Position numbers and translations under genes: made by a program | Assembly: GCF_000711715.1 (NCBI RefSeq) | Contig: NZ_JONN01000001.1 | Span: 310,001-374,000, forward strand | Source: Sphingomonas astaxanthinifaciens DSM 22298 | GTDB lineage: Bacteria > Pseudomonadota > Alphaproteobacteria > Sphingomonadales > Sphingomonadaceae | Length of the DNA: 64,000 bases | Reading direction: 5' to 3' | Part shown: positions 8,916 to 22,395 of the stretch, one piece after another | Layout of the letters: each line of letters begins with the position of its first letter | How positions within the stretch are numbered: the first letter of the stretch is position 1 | The notes under the pieces: generated by a model | What the model saw: only the letters and a program-made list of their open reading frames with translations | What the model was told of the DNA's origin: nothing | Databases searched by the model: none

Positions 8916-10991
8916 TCAGAAGCCGAGCCGTGCGGTCAGGCGGATGTCGCGGCCGGCACCCGGCGCATAATCCTTGAGCAGGCTGGTGTGGCGGCGGACC
9001 GTCACGTCGAAGATATTGTTGGCCTGAAGCCCGAGGTTGAGCTGCGGGCGGCTTGCGAACGGCTGCCAGTTCAGCGACGCGTTGACGAGGGTGAAGCCCT
9101 TGGTCGGGGTCTCGATCGGCGCGGTTCGGTTCTGGGCGAAACCATGCTCCACCTCGAGGCGGCCGTCGACATTGCCCTTGCGTCCCTCGACCCCGCCGAG
9201 GAGGCGAAGTGGCGGAATCTGCGGCGCGGGGCCAAAGCCCCTGACGGTCGCGCGGACCAAGTCGGCGGTGCCGTCCACCGCCCAGTCGACCCCACCGAGG
9301 GAGCCGAGCTTGGCGTTGGTCTCGACCTCGAAGCCGGTGAAGTTGGCGGGCGCCTGGCGATACTGGTAGACCGGCAGGCCATCCTCGACCGCGCCGGTCA
9401 GCGCCTGGTAGATGTAGTTGTCGAAATGGGTCCGGTAGACCGAGGCGGTCACCGTCAGCGGTCCGCTGGTGCGGCGCAGCGAGCCCTCGATCGAGGTGCT
9501 CTTCTCCTTTCCGAACAGAGGGTTGCCGATCTCGAAGGCCTGCGTGCCACCGTGCGGACCGTAAGCGAAGAGTTCGTCGACCGACGGCGCGCGCTCGGTG
9601 TAGGAGAGATTGAGGCCGGCGCGCAGGTTGCCGCCCAGATTATAGTTTCCGCCGACCGAACCCGAGAGGCTGGTGAAGCGGCGCGTGATCGCGGCATTGC
9701 CGATGGCTGCGTCGGCCGCGGCCTCGAGCCGGCTCTTCTCGATCCGGCCGCCGACCTCGACCCGCAACGGGCCGGTCTCGTAATTCTGGAGCGCGAACAG
9801 GCCGAACTGGCGCTGGCGATTGGGCGGCAGGAACTTCTCGTCCCCCTCGATCGAGACCCGGCGGTTGAGCGCCTGGATGCCGAAGCCGCCGCCCCACCCG
9901 CGCTGCGTCCGCTGGACGACCTCGATCCGGCCTTCCTGCGCCTTGGATCGGAAGGTGCTGTTGATGTCGCCGGTGTCGGCGGCCTTCTCGAAGTGGCGAT
10001 ATTTGGCGCCGCCTGCGCGGATCCGGACCTGGTCGATGAAGCCGCTGCCGACGGGAATCTCGGCGCGGGCGTCGTAGCGGGTCTGCTTGACGTCGAGCCG
10101 CACCGCCTCGGCCTCGATCGCGGGATCGAGGCTGTAGCGAATGGGCGTGCCGTAATTGTTGTCGAGGCGGCTGATCGACACGCCCACGTTGAGCGGGCCG
10201 TCGATCCAGGCGAGGCCGCCGGCGACTTCGCTGCTCTTTGCCGAAGAATTGGGCAGGCGGCCCTTGAGTTCGGCGAGCGCGCGGATTTCGGGGTCGGCGC
10301 TGGCCGCGGCCTGGTCACGCAGCGGCCTCGCCAGCACATGGCCACCGATCTCGAGATCGTCGCTCTTCACCCAGCTGCCGTCGCCGTGGAGGACGAGGTG
10401 CGAGGTCAGCGGCACGTCGACGCGGCCGTTGGCCGAGCGCTCGTTGGAGGCGCTGCCGTAGCTGCCGATGAGATCGATGTGGAGCGGGCTCTCGGGCACG
10501 GCGCGGGGGATGCGCGAATCGATCACGTTGACGACGCCGCCGCTCGCCGAGCTTCCGAACAGGAGGGCGGCGGGGCCGCGCAGCACCTCAATGCGGTCGG
10601 CGGTCAGCGGGTTGATTGCCACCGCATGGTCGGGGCTCGAGCTCGACACGTCGAAACTGCCGATGCCGTCCGTGAGGATGCGGATGCGGTCGCCCGACAG
10701 GCCGCGGATGATCGGACGGCTGGCATTGGGGCCGAAGCCCGACGCGGCGACGCCGGGCTGGCGCTGGAGCGTTTCGCCGATGGTCGGGCGGACCTGGCGG
10801 GCAAGCTCTTCGCTCGACAGGACGCTGGTCCCGCCGAGCACGTCCTCGCGGTTGCGGCGGATGCCCGTCACCACGATGTCGTTATTCTGCGGCGCGTCAT
10901 GGTCGCTGGCATTGGGCGGGGACGAGGACGGAGCGGCCGGCTTGGTGGTCGTGGGCTGGGCAGCGAGGATCGCGGCGAGCGTCAGCAGCAT
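8916..10991 (-). CDS. TonB-dependent receptor, ZnuD-like
   Basis: 691 residues; an outer-membrane active transporter. A signal peptide (MLLTLAAILAAQ) is followed by a TonB box near DIVVTGIRR, the plug domain (about 50-165: RPIIRGLSGDRIRILTDGI, ADRIEVLRGPAALLFGSSAS) and a 22-strand barrel ending in Phe. The C-terminus TSLLKDYAPGAGRDIRLTAR resembles the zinc receptor ZnuD, so zinc uptake is the best guess. A His/Asp-rich stretch near the N-terminus (SDHDAPQNN) would fit. The ribosome site GGAGA precedes the ATG. No partner transporter is adjacent. Confidence 0.87.
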   Translation of the reverse strand: MLLTLAAILAAQPTTTKPAAPSSSPPNASDHDAPQNNDIVVTGIRRNREDVLGGTSVLSSEELARQVRPTIGETLQRQPGVAASGFGPNASRPIIRGLSGDRIRILTDGIGSFDVSSSSPDHAVAINPLTADRIEVLRGPAALLFGSSASGGVVNVIDSRIPRAVPESPLHIDLIGSYGSASNERSANGRVDVPLTSHLVLHGDGSWVKSDDLEIGGHVLARPLRDQAAASADPEIRALAELKGRLPNSSAKSSEVAGGLAWIDGPLNVGVSISRLDNNYGTPIRYSLDPAIEAEAVRLDVKQTRYDARAEIPVGSGFIDQVRIRAGGAKYRHFEKAADTGDINSTFRSKAQEGRIEVVQRTQRGWGGGFGIQALNRRVSIEGDEKFLPPNRQRQFGLFALQNYETGPLRVEVGGRIEKSRLEAAADAAIGNAAITRRFTSLSGSVGGNYNLGGNLRAGLNLSYTERAPSVDELFAYGPHGGTQAFEIGNPLFGKEKSTSIEGSLRRTSGPLTVTASVYRTHFDNYIYQALTGAVEDGLPVYQYRQAPANFTGFEVETNAKLGSLGGVDWAVDGTADLVRATVRGFGPAPQIPPLRLLGGVEGRKGNVDGRLEVEHGFAQNRTAPIETPTKGFTLVNASLNWQPFASRPQLNLGLQANNIFDVTVRRHTSLLKDYAPGAGRDIRLTARLGF

Positions 10992-11124
10992 GAAATCTCC
11001 GGGGGTACAGGGGAACGCGAGGGCGGCTGCCCATTATGCCGCATGATACAACATCGCAAGGTTTAACGGTCGCTGACTCGACGAGGGGGTCGCGCCCGTT
11101 GACGAGATGCGGCTAGGGAGGGGA

Positions 11125-12345
11125 ATGACCGCCACCCGCACCTCGTTCGTCACCCATCTCGAATGTTCGCTGACCGGGGAGCATTATCCCGCCGGCGAGG
11201 TGCATAACCTCAGCAAGGCGGGGCGGCCGCTGCTGGTCCGCTACGATCTGGGCGCGGTGGGCGCGGTGCTGGACCGCGAAAGGCTGGCGGCGCGCGCGCC
11301 CGGCATGTGGAAGTGGCGCGAACTGCTGCCGCTGCCGCTTGACGAGGCACCGGTCAGCCTCGGCGAGATCGAGACTCCCCTGCTGCCGCTCGAGCGGCTG
11401 TCGGCGAAGGCCGGGGTCAGGACCCTGCAGGTCAAGGACGAGGGGCGGCTTCCGACCGGCTCGTTCAAGGCACGCGGCCTGGCGATGGCGGTCAGCATGG
11501 CGCGGCATTTCGGGATCAGCGACATGGCGCTTCCGACCAATGGCAATGCCGGCGCCGCGCTTGCGGCCTATGCCGCGGCCGCGGGGATCGGCGCGACGGT
11601 CATCTGTCCCGAGGAGACCCCGCCGATCAACGTCGCCGAGGCCGAGGCTTATGGTGCGCGGGTGCTGGTCGCCGACGGGCAGATCGACGAATGCGGGCGG
11701 CTCATCGGTGAGGGCGCGGCGGCGGGGCGCTGGTTCGACGTCTCGACGCTGAAGGAGCCCTATCGCGCCGAGGGCAAGAAGGTGATGGGGCTCGAGCTGG
11801 CCGAGCAATATGGCTGGCGGCTGCCCGACGTCGTCTTCTATCCGACCGGCGGCGGGACCGGCCTCATCGGCATGTGGAAGGCCTTTGCCGAGCTCGAGGC
11901 CGCCGGGCTGATCGGCCCCGAGCGGCCGCGGATGGTGGCGGTCCAGGCGACCGGCTGCGCGCCGATGGTGCGGGCCTGGGAACAGGGCGAGGAATTCGCG
12001 ACGCGCTGGGAGGATCCGGCGACGATTGCGACCGGCATCCGGGTGCCCAAGGCGGTGGGTGATTTCCTGATCCTGCGCGCGGTGCGCGAAAGTGGCGGCT
12101 TCGCTATCGCGGTCGAGGAGGAAGCGATTGCCGCGGCACTGGCCGAGGCGGCACGCGCTGACGGGCTGCTGCTCTGCCCCGAAGGCGCGGCGGTGCTGGC
12201 GGGATGGCGACTGGCGCTCGAGCGCGGGCTGGTCGGCCGCGACGAGCAAGTGCTCCTGTTCAACTGTGCGGCGGGCAACAAATATCCGCTGGTGCCGACC
12301 GCGCCGCGGATCCGGCTGGCCGAAAGCAACGGGGCGACGCTCTAG
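11125..12345 (+). CDS. thrC: Threonine synthase-like PLP enzyme
   Basis: 406 residues; PLP-dependent beta-replacement enzyme forming threonine from O-phosphohomoserine. An N-terminal THLECSLTGEHYPAGEVHN segment is typical of this threonine synthase subgroup. The PLP Lys is K115 in PTGSFKARG, the substrate loop is LPTNGNAGAALAAY and the phosphate loop is PTGGGTGLIG. The start at 11125 has GGGAGGGG upstream; an earlier ATG at 11107 does not. No other threonine genes are near, so a different beta-elimination activity is possible. Confidence 0.88.
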   Translation: MTATRTSFVTHLECSLTGEHYPAGEVHNLSKAGRPLLVRYDLGAVGAVLDRERLAARAPGMWKWRELLPLPLDEAPVSLGEIETPLLPLERLSAKAGVRTLQVKDEGRLPTGSFKARGLAMAVSMARHFGISDMALPTNGNAGAALAAYAAAAGIGATVICPEETPPINVAEAEAYGARVLVADGQIDECGRLIGEGAAAGRWFDVSTLKEPYRAEGKKVMGLELAEQYGWRLPDVVFYPTGGGTGLIGMWKAFAELEAAGLIGPERPRMVAVQATGCAPMVRAWEQGEEFATRWEDPATIATGIRVPKAVGDFLILRAVRESGGFAIAVEEEAIAAALAEAARADGLLLCPEGAAVLAGWRLALERGLVGRDEQVLLFNCAAGNKYPLVPTAPRIRLAESNGATL

Positions 12346-12434
12346 CCCCCGGTCTCCCCCGTCCGGCGGTTCGTCGAACGGCACGGTCTTTGGTCGAGGG
12401 GTGGGGTCAGCCCGCCGAGCGACCCCTTCACAAA

Positions 12435-12451
12435 GTGGGACATCTTCCCAA
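12435..12451 (+). promoter_or_regulatory. Putative enhancer (UAS), second PspC gene
   Basis: GTGGGACATCTTCCCAA, sharing the TGGGAC-N4-TCCCAA layout with the site at 7750-7766. It starts 93 bp before the -24 element, against 92 bp at the first locus. Confidence 0.55.
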
Positions 12452-12526
12452 CATGGAGGGCAGGACACGGCGACCAGCTTGAAGGCGTGTCCATTAAGTC
12501 TCGGAATGGAAAGCGAAACCACCGGA

Positions 12527-12542
12527 TGGCACGGCCTGTGCA
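12527..12542 (+). promoter_or_regulatory. Sigma-54 promoter, second PspC gene
   Basis: TGGCACGGCCTGTGCA: GG-N10-GC spacing and the full TGGCACG -24 box; one mismatch in the -12 TTGCA box. The expected start is near 12553. Confidence 0.7.
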
Positions 12543-12592
12543 TCTGAATGGTCAAGCACCGCCCCGGGCGGTCGCCGGACAGGAGAAAGACG

Positions 12593-12898
12593 ATGAAGTT
12601 GCTGCCCAGCCCCGATTATTTCCGCAACAACGTGGCGTTTCGCAACGACACGCTGCTGGGGGTGTGCGAGGCGCTCGGCCACGACCTCGGCTTCAACCCC
12701 AACTTCCTGCGCGTGCCGCTGGCGGCGGGAATCATCTTCGCGCCGCTGCTGATGGTCGGGATCTACCTCGGCCTCGGCGTGCTGGTGTTCGCCAGCCGCA
12801 CCTTCCTCCCGGACCGCGTCCAGCGCGTGGCGGAGGGCAAAGCGGTCGAAGCGCAGGCCGCGACCAACGAGCAGGTCGAGCTTCCGCGCGCGGCCTGA
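12593..12898 (+). CDS. Second PspC domain protein
   Basis: 101 residues with a PspC domain: NNVAFRNDTLLGVCEALGHD then LGFNPNFLRVPLAAGIIF and a membrane segment (APLLMVGIYLGLGVLVFAS), ending in an acidic/Gln tail. The ATG at 12593 follows AGGAGAAAG. Single-gene unit behind its own sigma-54 promoter and ended by a strong terminator. It is shorter than the pspC at 8230 and lacks the coiled-coil tail, so it may have a different partner. Confidence 0.82.
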   Translation: MKLLPSPDYFRNNVAFRNDTLLGVCEALGHDLGFNPNFLRVPLAAGIIFAPLLMVGIYLGLGVLVFASRTFLPDRVQRVAEGKAVEAQAATNEQVELPRAA

Positions 12899-12915
12899 GG
12901 ATTGGTGAGACAAAG

Positions 12916-12951
12916 AGGCGGGGATGGCCGGTCGGCCCGCCCCGCCTTTTT
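12916..12951. terminator. Rho-independent terminator
   Basis: AGGCGGGG...CCCCGCCT stem with an inner GGCCGGTCGGCC, followed by five T's. It ends the second pspC unit and may also serve the convergent amtB. Confidence 0.85.
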
Positions 12952-12955
12952 CGTG

Positions 12956-14353
12956 TCAGTAGTTATAGGCGCGCTCGCCATGCGCGCTGATGTCGAGGCC
13001 CTCGCGCTCGGCATCCCTGGCCGGACGCAGGCCGATGGTCTTGTCGATGGCGAAGAACAGCACCGCCGAGACGCTGCCTGACCAGAGGAGGGTGAGGCCG
13101 ACCGCCTTGAGCTGGGTCAGCACCTGCCCCGCCATGTCATAGGCGCCGGGCACCGCGGGGAGCACGGTGTAATCGATCCAGCCCTGTCCGCCGAGCGCGG
13201 GGGCGGCGACGATGCCTGTGCCGATCGCGCCGACGATCCCCCCCACGCAATGGACCCCGAAGACGTCGAGGCTGTCGTCATAGCCGAAGCGGTTCTTCAC
13301 CTTGGCGACGAAGAAGAAGCAGACCGCGGAGGCGACCGCGCCGAGCAGGATCGAGGTGCCCGGCGCGCCGAACCCCGCCGCCGGGGTGATCGCGACCAGC
13401 CCCGCCACCGCGCCGGTGACCGCGCCCAGCAGCGAGGACTTGCCGTGGATGAACTGCTCGATGAGAGCCCAGGCAAGCGCGGCGGCGGCGGTGGCGACGA
13501 AGGTGTTGAGGAAGGCGAGCGCGGTGATGCCGTTCGCTTCCAGGTTGGAGCCCGCGTTGAAGCCGAACCAGCCGACCCACAGGAGCGAAGCGCCGATCAT
13601 GGTCATGACCAGGCTGTGCGGAGGCAAGGGCTCGCTATTGTAGCCGATGCGCTTGCCGATCACGAGGCAGCCCACGAGCCCGGCAATCCCTGCGTTGATG
13701 TGGACCACGGTCCCGCCCGCGAAGTCGAGCGCGCCCCAGCCGTAGAGGAGGCCATAATCGCCCGGCTGGTTGGGGAGGAAGTCGGGACCGGCCCAGTACC
13801 AGACCATGTGCGCCATCGGGAAATAGACGATGGTCAGCCAGAGGACGACGAACAGCATCAGCGGCCAGAAGCGCACCCGCTCGGCAAAGGCCCCGACGAT
13901 CAGCGCCGGCGTGATGCAGGCGAAGGTCATCTGGAAGACGATGTAGGCATATTCCGGAATGTAGACGCCGTTGGAGAAGGTCGCGGCGAGGCTGCTCGCG
14001 TCGACCCCGGCGAGGAAGGCCTTGGAGAGGCCGCCGATGAAGGCGTTGCCGGGGGTGAAGGACAGGCTGTAGCCCCAGCCGATCCAGACCAGGGCCGCGA
14101 TGGCGACGATGGTCAGCACCTGCATCAGCACCGAGAGCATGTTCTTGGCGCGCACCAGCCCGCCGTAGAAGAGCGCGAGGCCGGGGACCGACATCATCAG
14201 CACCAGCGCCGAGGAGACCAGCATCCAGGCGGTATCGCCCTTGTCGGGGGTAGGCGGCGCGGCTGCGGCGGCCTGTGCCAGCGCGGGGCTGGCGGCGAGG
14301 GCGGAGAGGGCGAGGGCGGCCGGGAAACGGCCGAAGCGGGTGCGGAGCTTCAT
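12956..14353 (-). CDS. amtB: Ammonium transporter
   Basis: 465 residues; ammonium channel of the inner membrane. An N-terminal signal segment (PAALALSALAASPALAQA) precedes 11 helices, as in other AmtB proteins with a cleaved leader. Family marks are SVPGLALFYGGLVRAKN, FAYIVFQ-type helices, HMVWYWAG and DFAGGTVVHINAGIAG with the pore histidine. The C-terminal tail after helix 11 (DAEREGLDISAHGERAY) carries the GlnK-binding region. The ATG at 14353 has AAGGAAG and lies 13 bp after glnK, so the two are co-expressed. Confidence 0.95.
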   Translation of the reverse strand: MKLRTRFGRFPAALALSALAASPALAQAAAAAPPTPDKGDTAWMLVSSALVLMMSVPGLALFYGGLVRAKNMLSVLMQVLTIVAIAALVWIGWGYSLSFTPGNAFIGGLSKAFLAGVDASSLAATFSNGVYIPEYAYIVFQMTFACITPALIVGAFAERVRFWPLMLFVVLWLTIVYFPMAHMVWYWAGPDFLPNQPGDYGLLYGWGALDFAGGTVVHINAGIAGLVGCLVIGKRIGYNSEPLPPHSLVMTMIGASLLWVGWFGFNAGSNLEANGITALAFLNTFVATAAAALAWALIEQFIHGKSSLLGAVTGAVAGLVAITPAAGFGAPGTSILLGAVASAVCFFFVAKVKNRFGYDDSLDVFGVHCVGGIVGAIGTGIVAAPALGGQGWIDYTVLPAVPGAYDMAGQVLTQLKAVGLTLLWSGSVSAVLFFAIDKTIGLRPARDAEREGLDISAHGERAYNY

Positions 14354-14366
14354 GCTGCTTCCTTTC

Positions 14367-14705
14367 TCAGAGCGCGTCATCGCCGGTCTCGCCGGTGCGG
14401 ATCCGGACCGCCTTTTCGAGATCGAGGACGAAGATCTTGCCGTCGCCGATGGTGCCGGTCTTGGCGGTGTTCTCGATTGCCTCGACGACGCGGGGGGCAA
14501 GGTCGTCCTCGACCGCGATCTCGACCCGCGCCTTGGGCACGAACTGGGTGTCATATTCGGCGCCGCGATAGAAGACCGGCTGGCCTTTCTGGCGGCCAAA
14601 GCCGCGGACCTCGGACACGGTCATGCCCTGGACCCCGACCTCGAGGATCGCTTCCCGGACGGGCTCGACCATGAAGGGTTTGATGATTGCGAGCACCAAT
14701 TTCAC
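14367..14705 (-). CDS. glnK: PII nitrogen regulatory protein GlnK
   Basis: 112 residues; trimeric PII sensor of 2-oxoglutarate, ATP and ADP that blocks AmtB when nitrogen is plentiful. The T-loop YRGAEYD carries the uridylylation Tyr51; the B-loop is TGTIGDGKIFV. Start GTG at 14705 with GGGAGGGG upstream. It lies between the TorF porin and amtB on the same strand. Control by NtrC is usual for the family, but no clear sigma-54 site was found in front of the operon. Confidence 0.94.
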   Translation of the reverse strand: MKLVLAIIKPFMVEPVREAILEVGVQGMTVSEVRGFGRQKGQPVFYRGAEYDTQFVPKARVEIAVEDDLAPRVVEAIENTAKTGTIGDGKIFVLDLEKAVRIRTGETGDDAL

Positions 14706-14731
14706 GTCTTGCCCCTCCCTGTTGCGGAACG

Positions 14732-15478
14732 TCAGAAACTTGCCCCGATCGACCCCACGATCCCCGGTCCCGCGGCGTTGCGGCCCCGGGGCGTGGTGAA
14801 GCGCCCGTCGGTGTCGACGTAGGTCAGGCCGACCGTGAAGCCGTGCCAGGTCGCGGCGGCGCCGAGACTCCAGTCGGTGTAGGCGCGGCCGATGGTGAGG
14901 TAGCTCGGCCCGATGCTGCGCCCGACATGGGCGGTCAGGCTGAAGGGCGACTTGGGCACGGCATAGCTGAGGTCGCCGGCAAGATAGAGATTGTCCTCGC
15001 GGCCGTTGCCGATCGAGAGGCCGTTCTGCCTCGGCGCATAGGCGACCAGCGCCTTGGCGCTGACCGGGCCCATGGCTTGGGTGACCGAGAAATAGGGTTC
15101 GGCGAAGTCCGAGGCGATCCCGCCCGAGCCGGGATAGTAATAATAAAGCAGGCCGCCATCGAGCGTGGTGTCGCCGAAGCTGTGCTTCACCCCGAGGATG
15201 AGGTCGATCTCCTGGTCGGCGCCATTGGCGACATAATCGTCGATCGAGGAGCCCCAGACGCTGGCATAGACGCCGGACTTGTGGGCGAGCGTGACGGTGC
15301 CTTGGACGGCGAAGCGGCGGTCGGTCTGGGAGATGCCGCGGAAGCGATAGTCGCTGACCAGAGTTGCTCCGCCGCTGACGGTGAGGGCGGGCGATGCCTT
15401 GGCATCCTCCGCCAGCGCGGGCGTGGCGGCGAGGCTGGCGACAGCGGCGATCAGCACGGACAATGTCGAAATGCGCAT
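14732..15478 (-). CDS. TorF-family putative outer-membrane porin
   Basis: 248 residues. A signal peptide (STLSVLIAAVASLAATPALA) precedes a beta-rich barrel: GGATLVSDYRFRGISQTDRR (the TorF family signature YRFRGIS), SVWGSSIDDY, YYYYPGSGG, and an aromatic C-terminus GSIGASF. Probably an outer-membrane channel made with glnK-amtB, perhaps for nitrogenous solutes. The ATG at 15478 follows AGGGGGAT. First gene of the TorF-glnK-amtB operon. Confidence 0.82.
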   Translation of the reverse strand: MRISTLSVLIAAVASLAATPALAEDAKASPALTVSGGATLVSDYRFRGISQTDRRFAVQGTVTLAHKSGVYASVWGSSIDDYVANGADQEIDLILGVKHSFGDTTLDGGLLYYYYPGSGGIASDFAEPYFSVTQAMGPVSAKALVAYAPRQNGLSIGNGREDNLYLAGDLSYAVPKSPFSLTAHVGRSIGPSYLTIGRAYTDWSLGAAATWHGFTVGLTYVDTDGRFTTPRGRNAAGPGIVGSIGASF

Positions 15479-15819
15479 GGATGATCCCCCTTGGCTGGGG
15501 AGCCGAAGGCCTTGCGACGGCTCCAGGTTACGCATTCAACTTGTAGATGATGCAGACCTTTGCTGCGGCGCACAACGGGCCGCGACGGTCGCGACAATAT
15601 TTCACATCCGAGCAGGGCGGCGATCACCGGGCCGACGCAGGAGCCTCGCGGGGGGACTTGAGAAACTTCGGTAAACCGGGAAAAACTGGGTTGCTGAGCG
15701 CGGCACTAGCGATTTAGGTCAGGTCGGGACCCGACCCCTTGCTAGGGGCGGCAAGACTCGTCACTCTCCACGCCTCCACGATGTGATGGTGCATTGCAGC
15801 AGAAGGAGCGTGAGCGACG
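15479..15819. other. Divergent promoter region, TorF/gltB
   Basis: 341 bp with no gene. It must hold promoters for the TorF-glnK-amtB operon (minus) and gltBD (plus). Visible: a perfect palindrome GGTCGGG-A-CCCGACC at 15722-15736, about 85 bp before gltB, and AAGGAG at 15803. No convincing sigma-54 or NtrC site was seen. Confidence 0.5.
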
Positions 15820-20301
<4,482 letters not shown>

Positions 20302-20304
20302 GCG

Positions 20305-21702
20305 ATGGCGAACCCCACCGGCTTCCTCGACATCGCGCGGCACGAGCGGCCGGACCGGCCCGCCGCCGAGCGGGTGAAGAGCTGGGACGAGTTCGCCCTC
20401 CCGCTTCCGCCCGAGACCGTCGCGCGCCAGGCCGAGCGCTGCATGGAATGCGGGATTCCCTTCTGCCACTCGGCCTGCCCGGTGAACAATCTCATCCCCG
20501 ACTGGAACGAGCTGGTCAGCGAGCAGGACTGGAAGGCGGCGAGCGAGCGGCTGCACGCGACCAACAACTTCCCCGAGTTCACCGGGCGGGTCTGTCCGGC
20601 GCCGTGCGAAGCGGCCTGCACCCTGAACCTCGACGACAATCCGGTGACCATCAAGTCGATCGAGTGCGAAATCGCCGACCGTGCCTTCCGCGAAGGCTGG
20701 GTCACCCCGCGACTGGCGGCGCGCGGGACCGGGCGGCGGGTGGCGATCGTCGGGTCGGGACCGGCGGGGCTCGCCTGCGCGCAGCAGCTCGCGCGGATGG
20801 GCCATAATCCGACCGTGTTCGAGAAGGCCGACCGGATCGGCGGGCTGCTCCGCTACGGCATTCCCGACTTCAAGCTCGCCAAGAGCCTCATCGACCGGCG
20901 GGTCGCGCAGATGGAGCGCGAGGGCGTGCTGTTCCGGACCAATGTCGAGGTCGGGACCGAGGTCACGCTCGACCGGCTGCTCGACGATTACGAGATGGTG
21001 GTGGTTGCCGCCGGGGCCGAGCGGCCGCGCGACCTCGCCATTCCCGGGCGCGAGCTCGCCGGGGTTCACTATGCGATGGATTATCTGACCCAGCAGAACC
21101 GGCGCGTGGCGGGGGACGGGGAGACCGCTGAGCCGATCACCGCGACGGGCAAGCATGTGGTGGTGATCGGGGGCGGCGACACGGGCTCGGACTGCATCGG
21201 GACCGCCAACCGGCAGGGCGCCGCCTCGGTCACCCAGTTGGAGATCATGCCCGAACCACCGGCGCGCGAGGACAAGGCGCTGACCTGGCCGAACTGGCCG
21301 CTGCGGATGCGCACCTCGACCAGCCAGGAAGAAGGCTGCGCACGGGACTTTGCGGTGATGACCGCGGCGTTCGAGGGCGAGGGCAGGGTCGAGCGGCTGC
21401 GCTTCACGCGGATCCGGTGGGACGAGGGGCGGCCCGAGCCCGTCGAGGGGTCGGACAGCCATATCCCTGCCGACCTCGTGCTGCTCGCCATGGGCTTCAC
21501 CGGCACCAGCTTCCCAGCCCAGGGCGGGGGCCTCGAACTGGCCGGCGAGTCGATCCTCGCCGGGGCGAAGGATTTCGCGACCTCGCGCCCGCGGGTGTTC
21601 GCCTGCGGCGACGCGCGGCGCGGACAGAGCCTGGTCGTCTGGGCGATCCGCGAGGGCCGCGACTGCGCGGCGGCGGTGCACAAGGCGCTGAGCAGACTTT
21701 AG
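20305..21702 (+). CDS. gltD: Glutamate synthase (NADPH) small subunit
   Basis: 465 residues; passes electrons from NADPH through FAD and 4Fe-4S clusters to GltB. N-terminal cluster cysteines C46, C49, C54, C58 ([17 protein letters not shown]) and [12 protein letters not shown] near 95-106. FAD-binding [14 protein letters not shown] and a second nucleotide-binding [13 protein letters not shown]. The ATG follows the gltB stop directly. The stop overlaps a 9-bp-stem inverted repeat. Confidence 0.95.
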   Translation: MANPTGFLDIARHERPDRPAAERVKSWDEFALPLPPETVARQAERCMECGIPFCHSACPVNNLIPDWNELVSEQDWKAASERLHATNNFPEFTGRVCPAPCEAACTLNLDDNPVTIKSIECEIADRAFREGWVTPRLAARGTGRRVAIVGSGPAGLACAQQLARMGHNPTVFEKADRIGGLLRYGIPDFKLAKSLIDRRVAQMEREGVLFRTNVEVGTEVTLDRLLDDYEMVVVAAGAERPRDLAIPGRELAGVHYAMDYLTQQNRRVAGDGETAEPITATGKHVVVIGGGDTGSDCIGTANRQGAASVTQLEIMPEPPAREDKALTWPNWPLRMRTSTSQEEGCARDFAVMTAAFEGEGRVERLRFTRIRWDEGRPEPVEGSDSHIPADLVLLAMGFTGTSFPAQGGGLELAGESILAGAKDFATSRPRVFACGDARRGQSLVVWAIREGRDCAAAVHKALSRL

Positions 21703-21728
21703 TCACCGGCATTGGACAAGCCGGTGAC
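21702..21728. terminator. Inverted repeat at gltD end
   Basis: GTCACCGGC-N9-GCCGGTGAC, a perfect 9-bp stem that includes the last base of the gltD stop. There is no T-tract, so a weak or rho-assisted stop. The loop contains the probable -35 of the tetR promoter. Confidence 0.45.
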
Positions 21729-21753
21729 GGCGACTTATATACCGCTCGATATG
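21712..21753 (+). promoter_or_regulatory. tetR promoter and operator
   Basis: TTGGAC-N17-TTATAT with an overlapping TATACCGCTCGATATG (21738-21753), which matches the operator before the efflux operon. The predicted start (about 21747) is only a few bases before the ATG at 21751, so the mRNA would be almost leaderless. Confidence 0.5.
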
Positions 21754-22365
21754 AATATCCCCGAGCGGCATCTGGGCAAGGGCAGGCCCCGCGAGTTCTG
21801 CGTCGACCAGGCGCTGACGGCGGCCCTCGGCGTGTTCTGGACCAAGGGTTACGAGGGCTCGTCGCTGAGCGATCTCACCGAGGCGATGGGGATCACGAGG
21901 CCCAGCCTCTATGCGGCCTTCGGCAACAAGGAAGAGCTCTTCCGCAAGGCGCTCGACCTCTACGAACGCGAGAAGCTGGCCTATGTCAGCGAGGCGCTGG
22001 CGGCCCCGACCTCGCGCGGCGTGGTCGAGCGGCTGCTGACGGGCGCGCTCGAGAATCTTGGCGGGAGCGAGTGCGAGCCGCGCGGCTGCCTCCGGGTCAT
22101 CACCTCGATGACCTGCGGCGCCGAGGCGGCCTCGGTCCGCGAGGATCTTCACGCCCGCCGCGCTTCGTCGCAGGCGGCGCTGGTCGCGCGGATGGCAAAG
22201 GCGGTCGCCGACGGCGATTTTCCCGCCGGGACCGATCCCGAGAGCATCACCAACTACCTGCTGGCGATCCTCCAGGGCCTGTCGGTGCAGGCCAATAGCG
22301 GCGCCTCGCACGAGCAGCTCGAGGATGTCGTGCGGACCAGCCTCGCGGTCTGGCCGGGGCGCTAA
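21751..22365 (+). CDS. TetR-family repressor of efflux operon
   Basis: 204 residues. HTH domain 10-60: ALTAALGVFWTKGYEGSSLS, DLTEAMGITRPSLYAAFGNK. Ligand domain with a GCLRVITSMTC segment (Cys residues) like other AcrR/BM3R1-type regulators. Start chosen at ATG 21751; no Shine-Dalgarno is visible and the promoter lies immediately upstream, so a leaderless transcript is likely. The near-identical operators at its own promoter and that of the RND genes suggest autoregulation and control of efflux. Confidence 0.85.
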   Translation: MNIPERHLGKGRPREFCVDQALTAALGVFWTKGYEGSSLSDLTEAMGITRPSLYAAFGNKEELFRKALDLYEREKLAYVSEALAAPTSRGVVERLLTGALENLGGSECEPRGCLRVITSMTCGAEAASVREDLHARRASSQAALVARMAKAVADGDFPAGTDPESITNYLLAILQGLSVQANSGASHEQLEDVVRTSLAVWPGR

Positions 22366-22395
22366 AAAAGTTTTCTACCGCACGGTACAGAACTC

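Larger units (their letters stand above)
12346..12592. other. Intergenic region before second PspC gene
   Basis: 247 bp without a convincing gene. It holds the palindrome at 12435-12451 and the sigma-54 promoter at 12527-12542, then a 40-bp leader to the AGGAGA ribosome site. No terminator for thrC was found. Confidence 0.6.

Noticed and set aside
11037..11062. Possible Zur box before the ZnuD-like receptor
   Set aside because: Only ATGnTnnAnCAT symmetry; too weak to list as an operator.
8895..11066. 723-codon open frame opposite the TonB receptor
   Set aside because: Antisense shadow caused by high GC; low-complexity Gly/Ala/Arg/Val composition and no family motifs, whereas the minus-strand frame has clear TonB receptor features.
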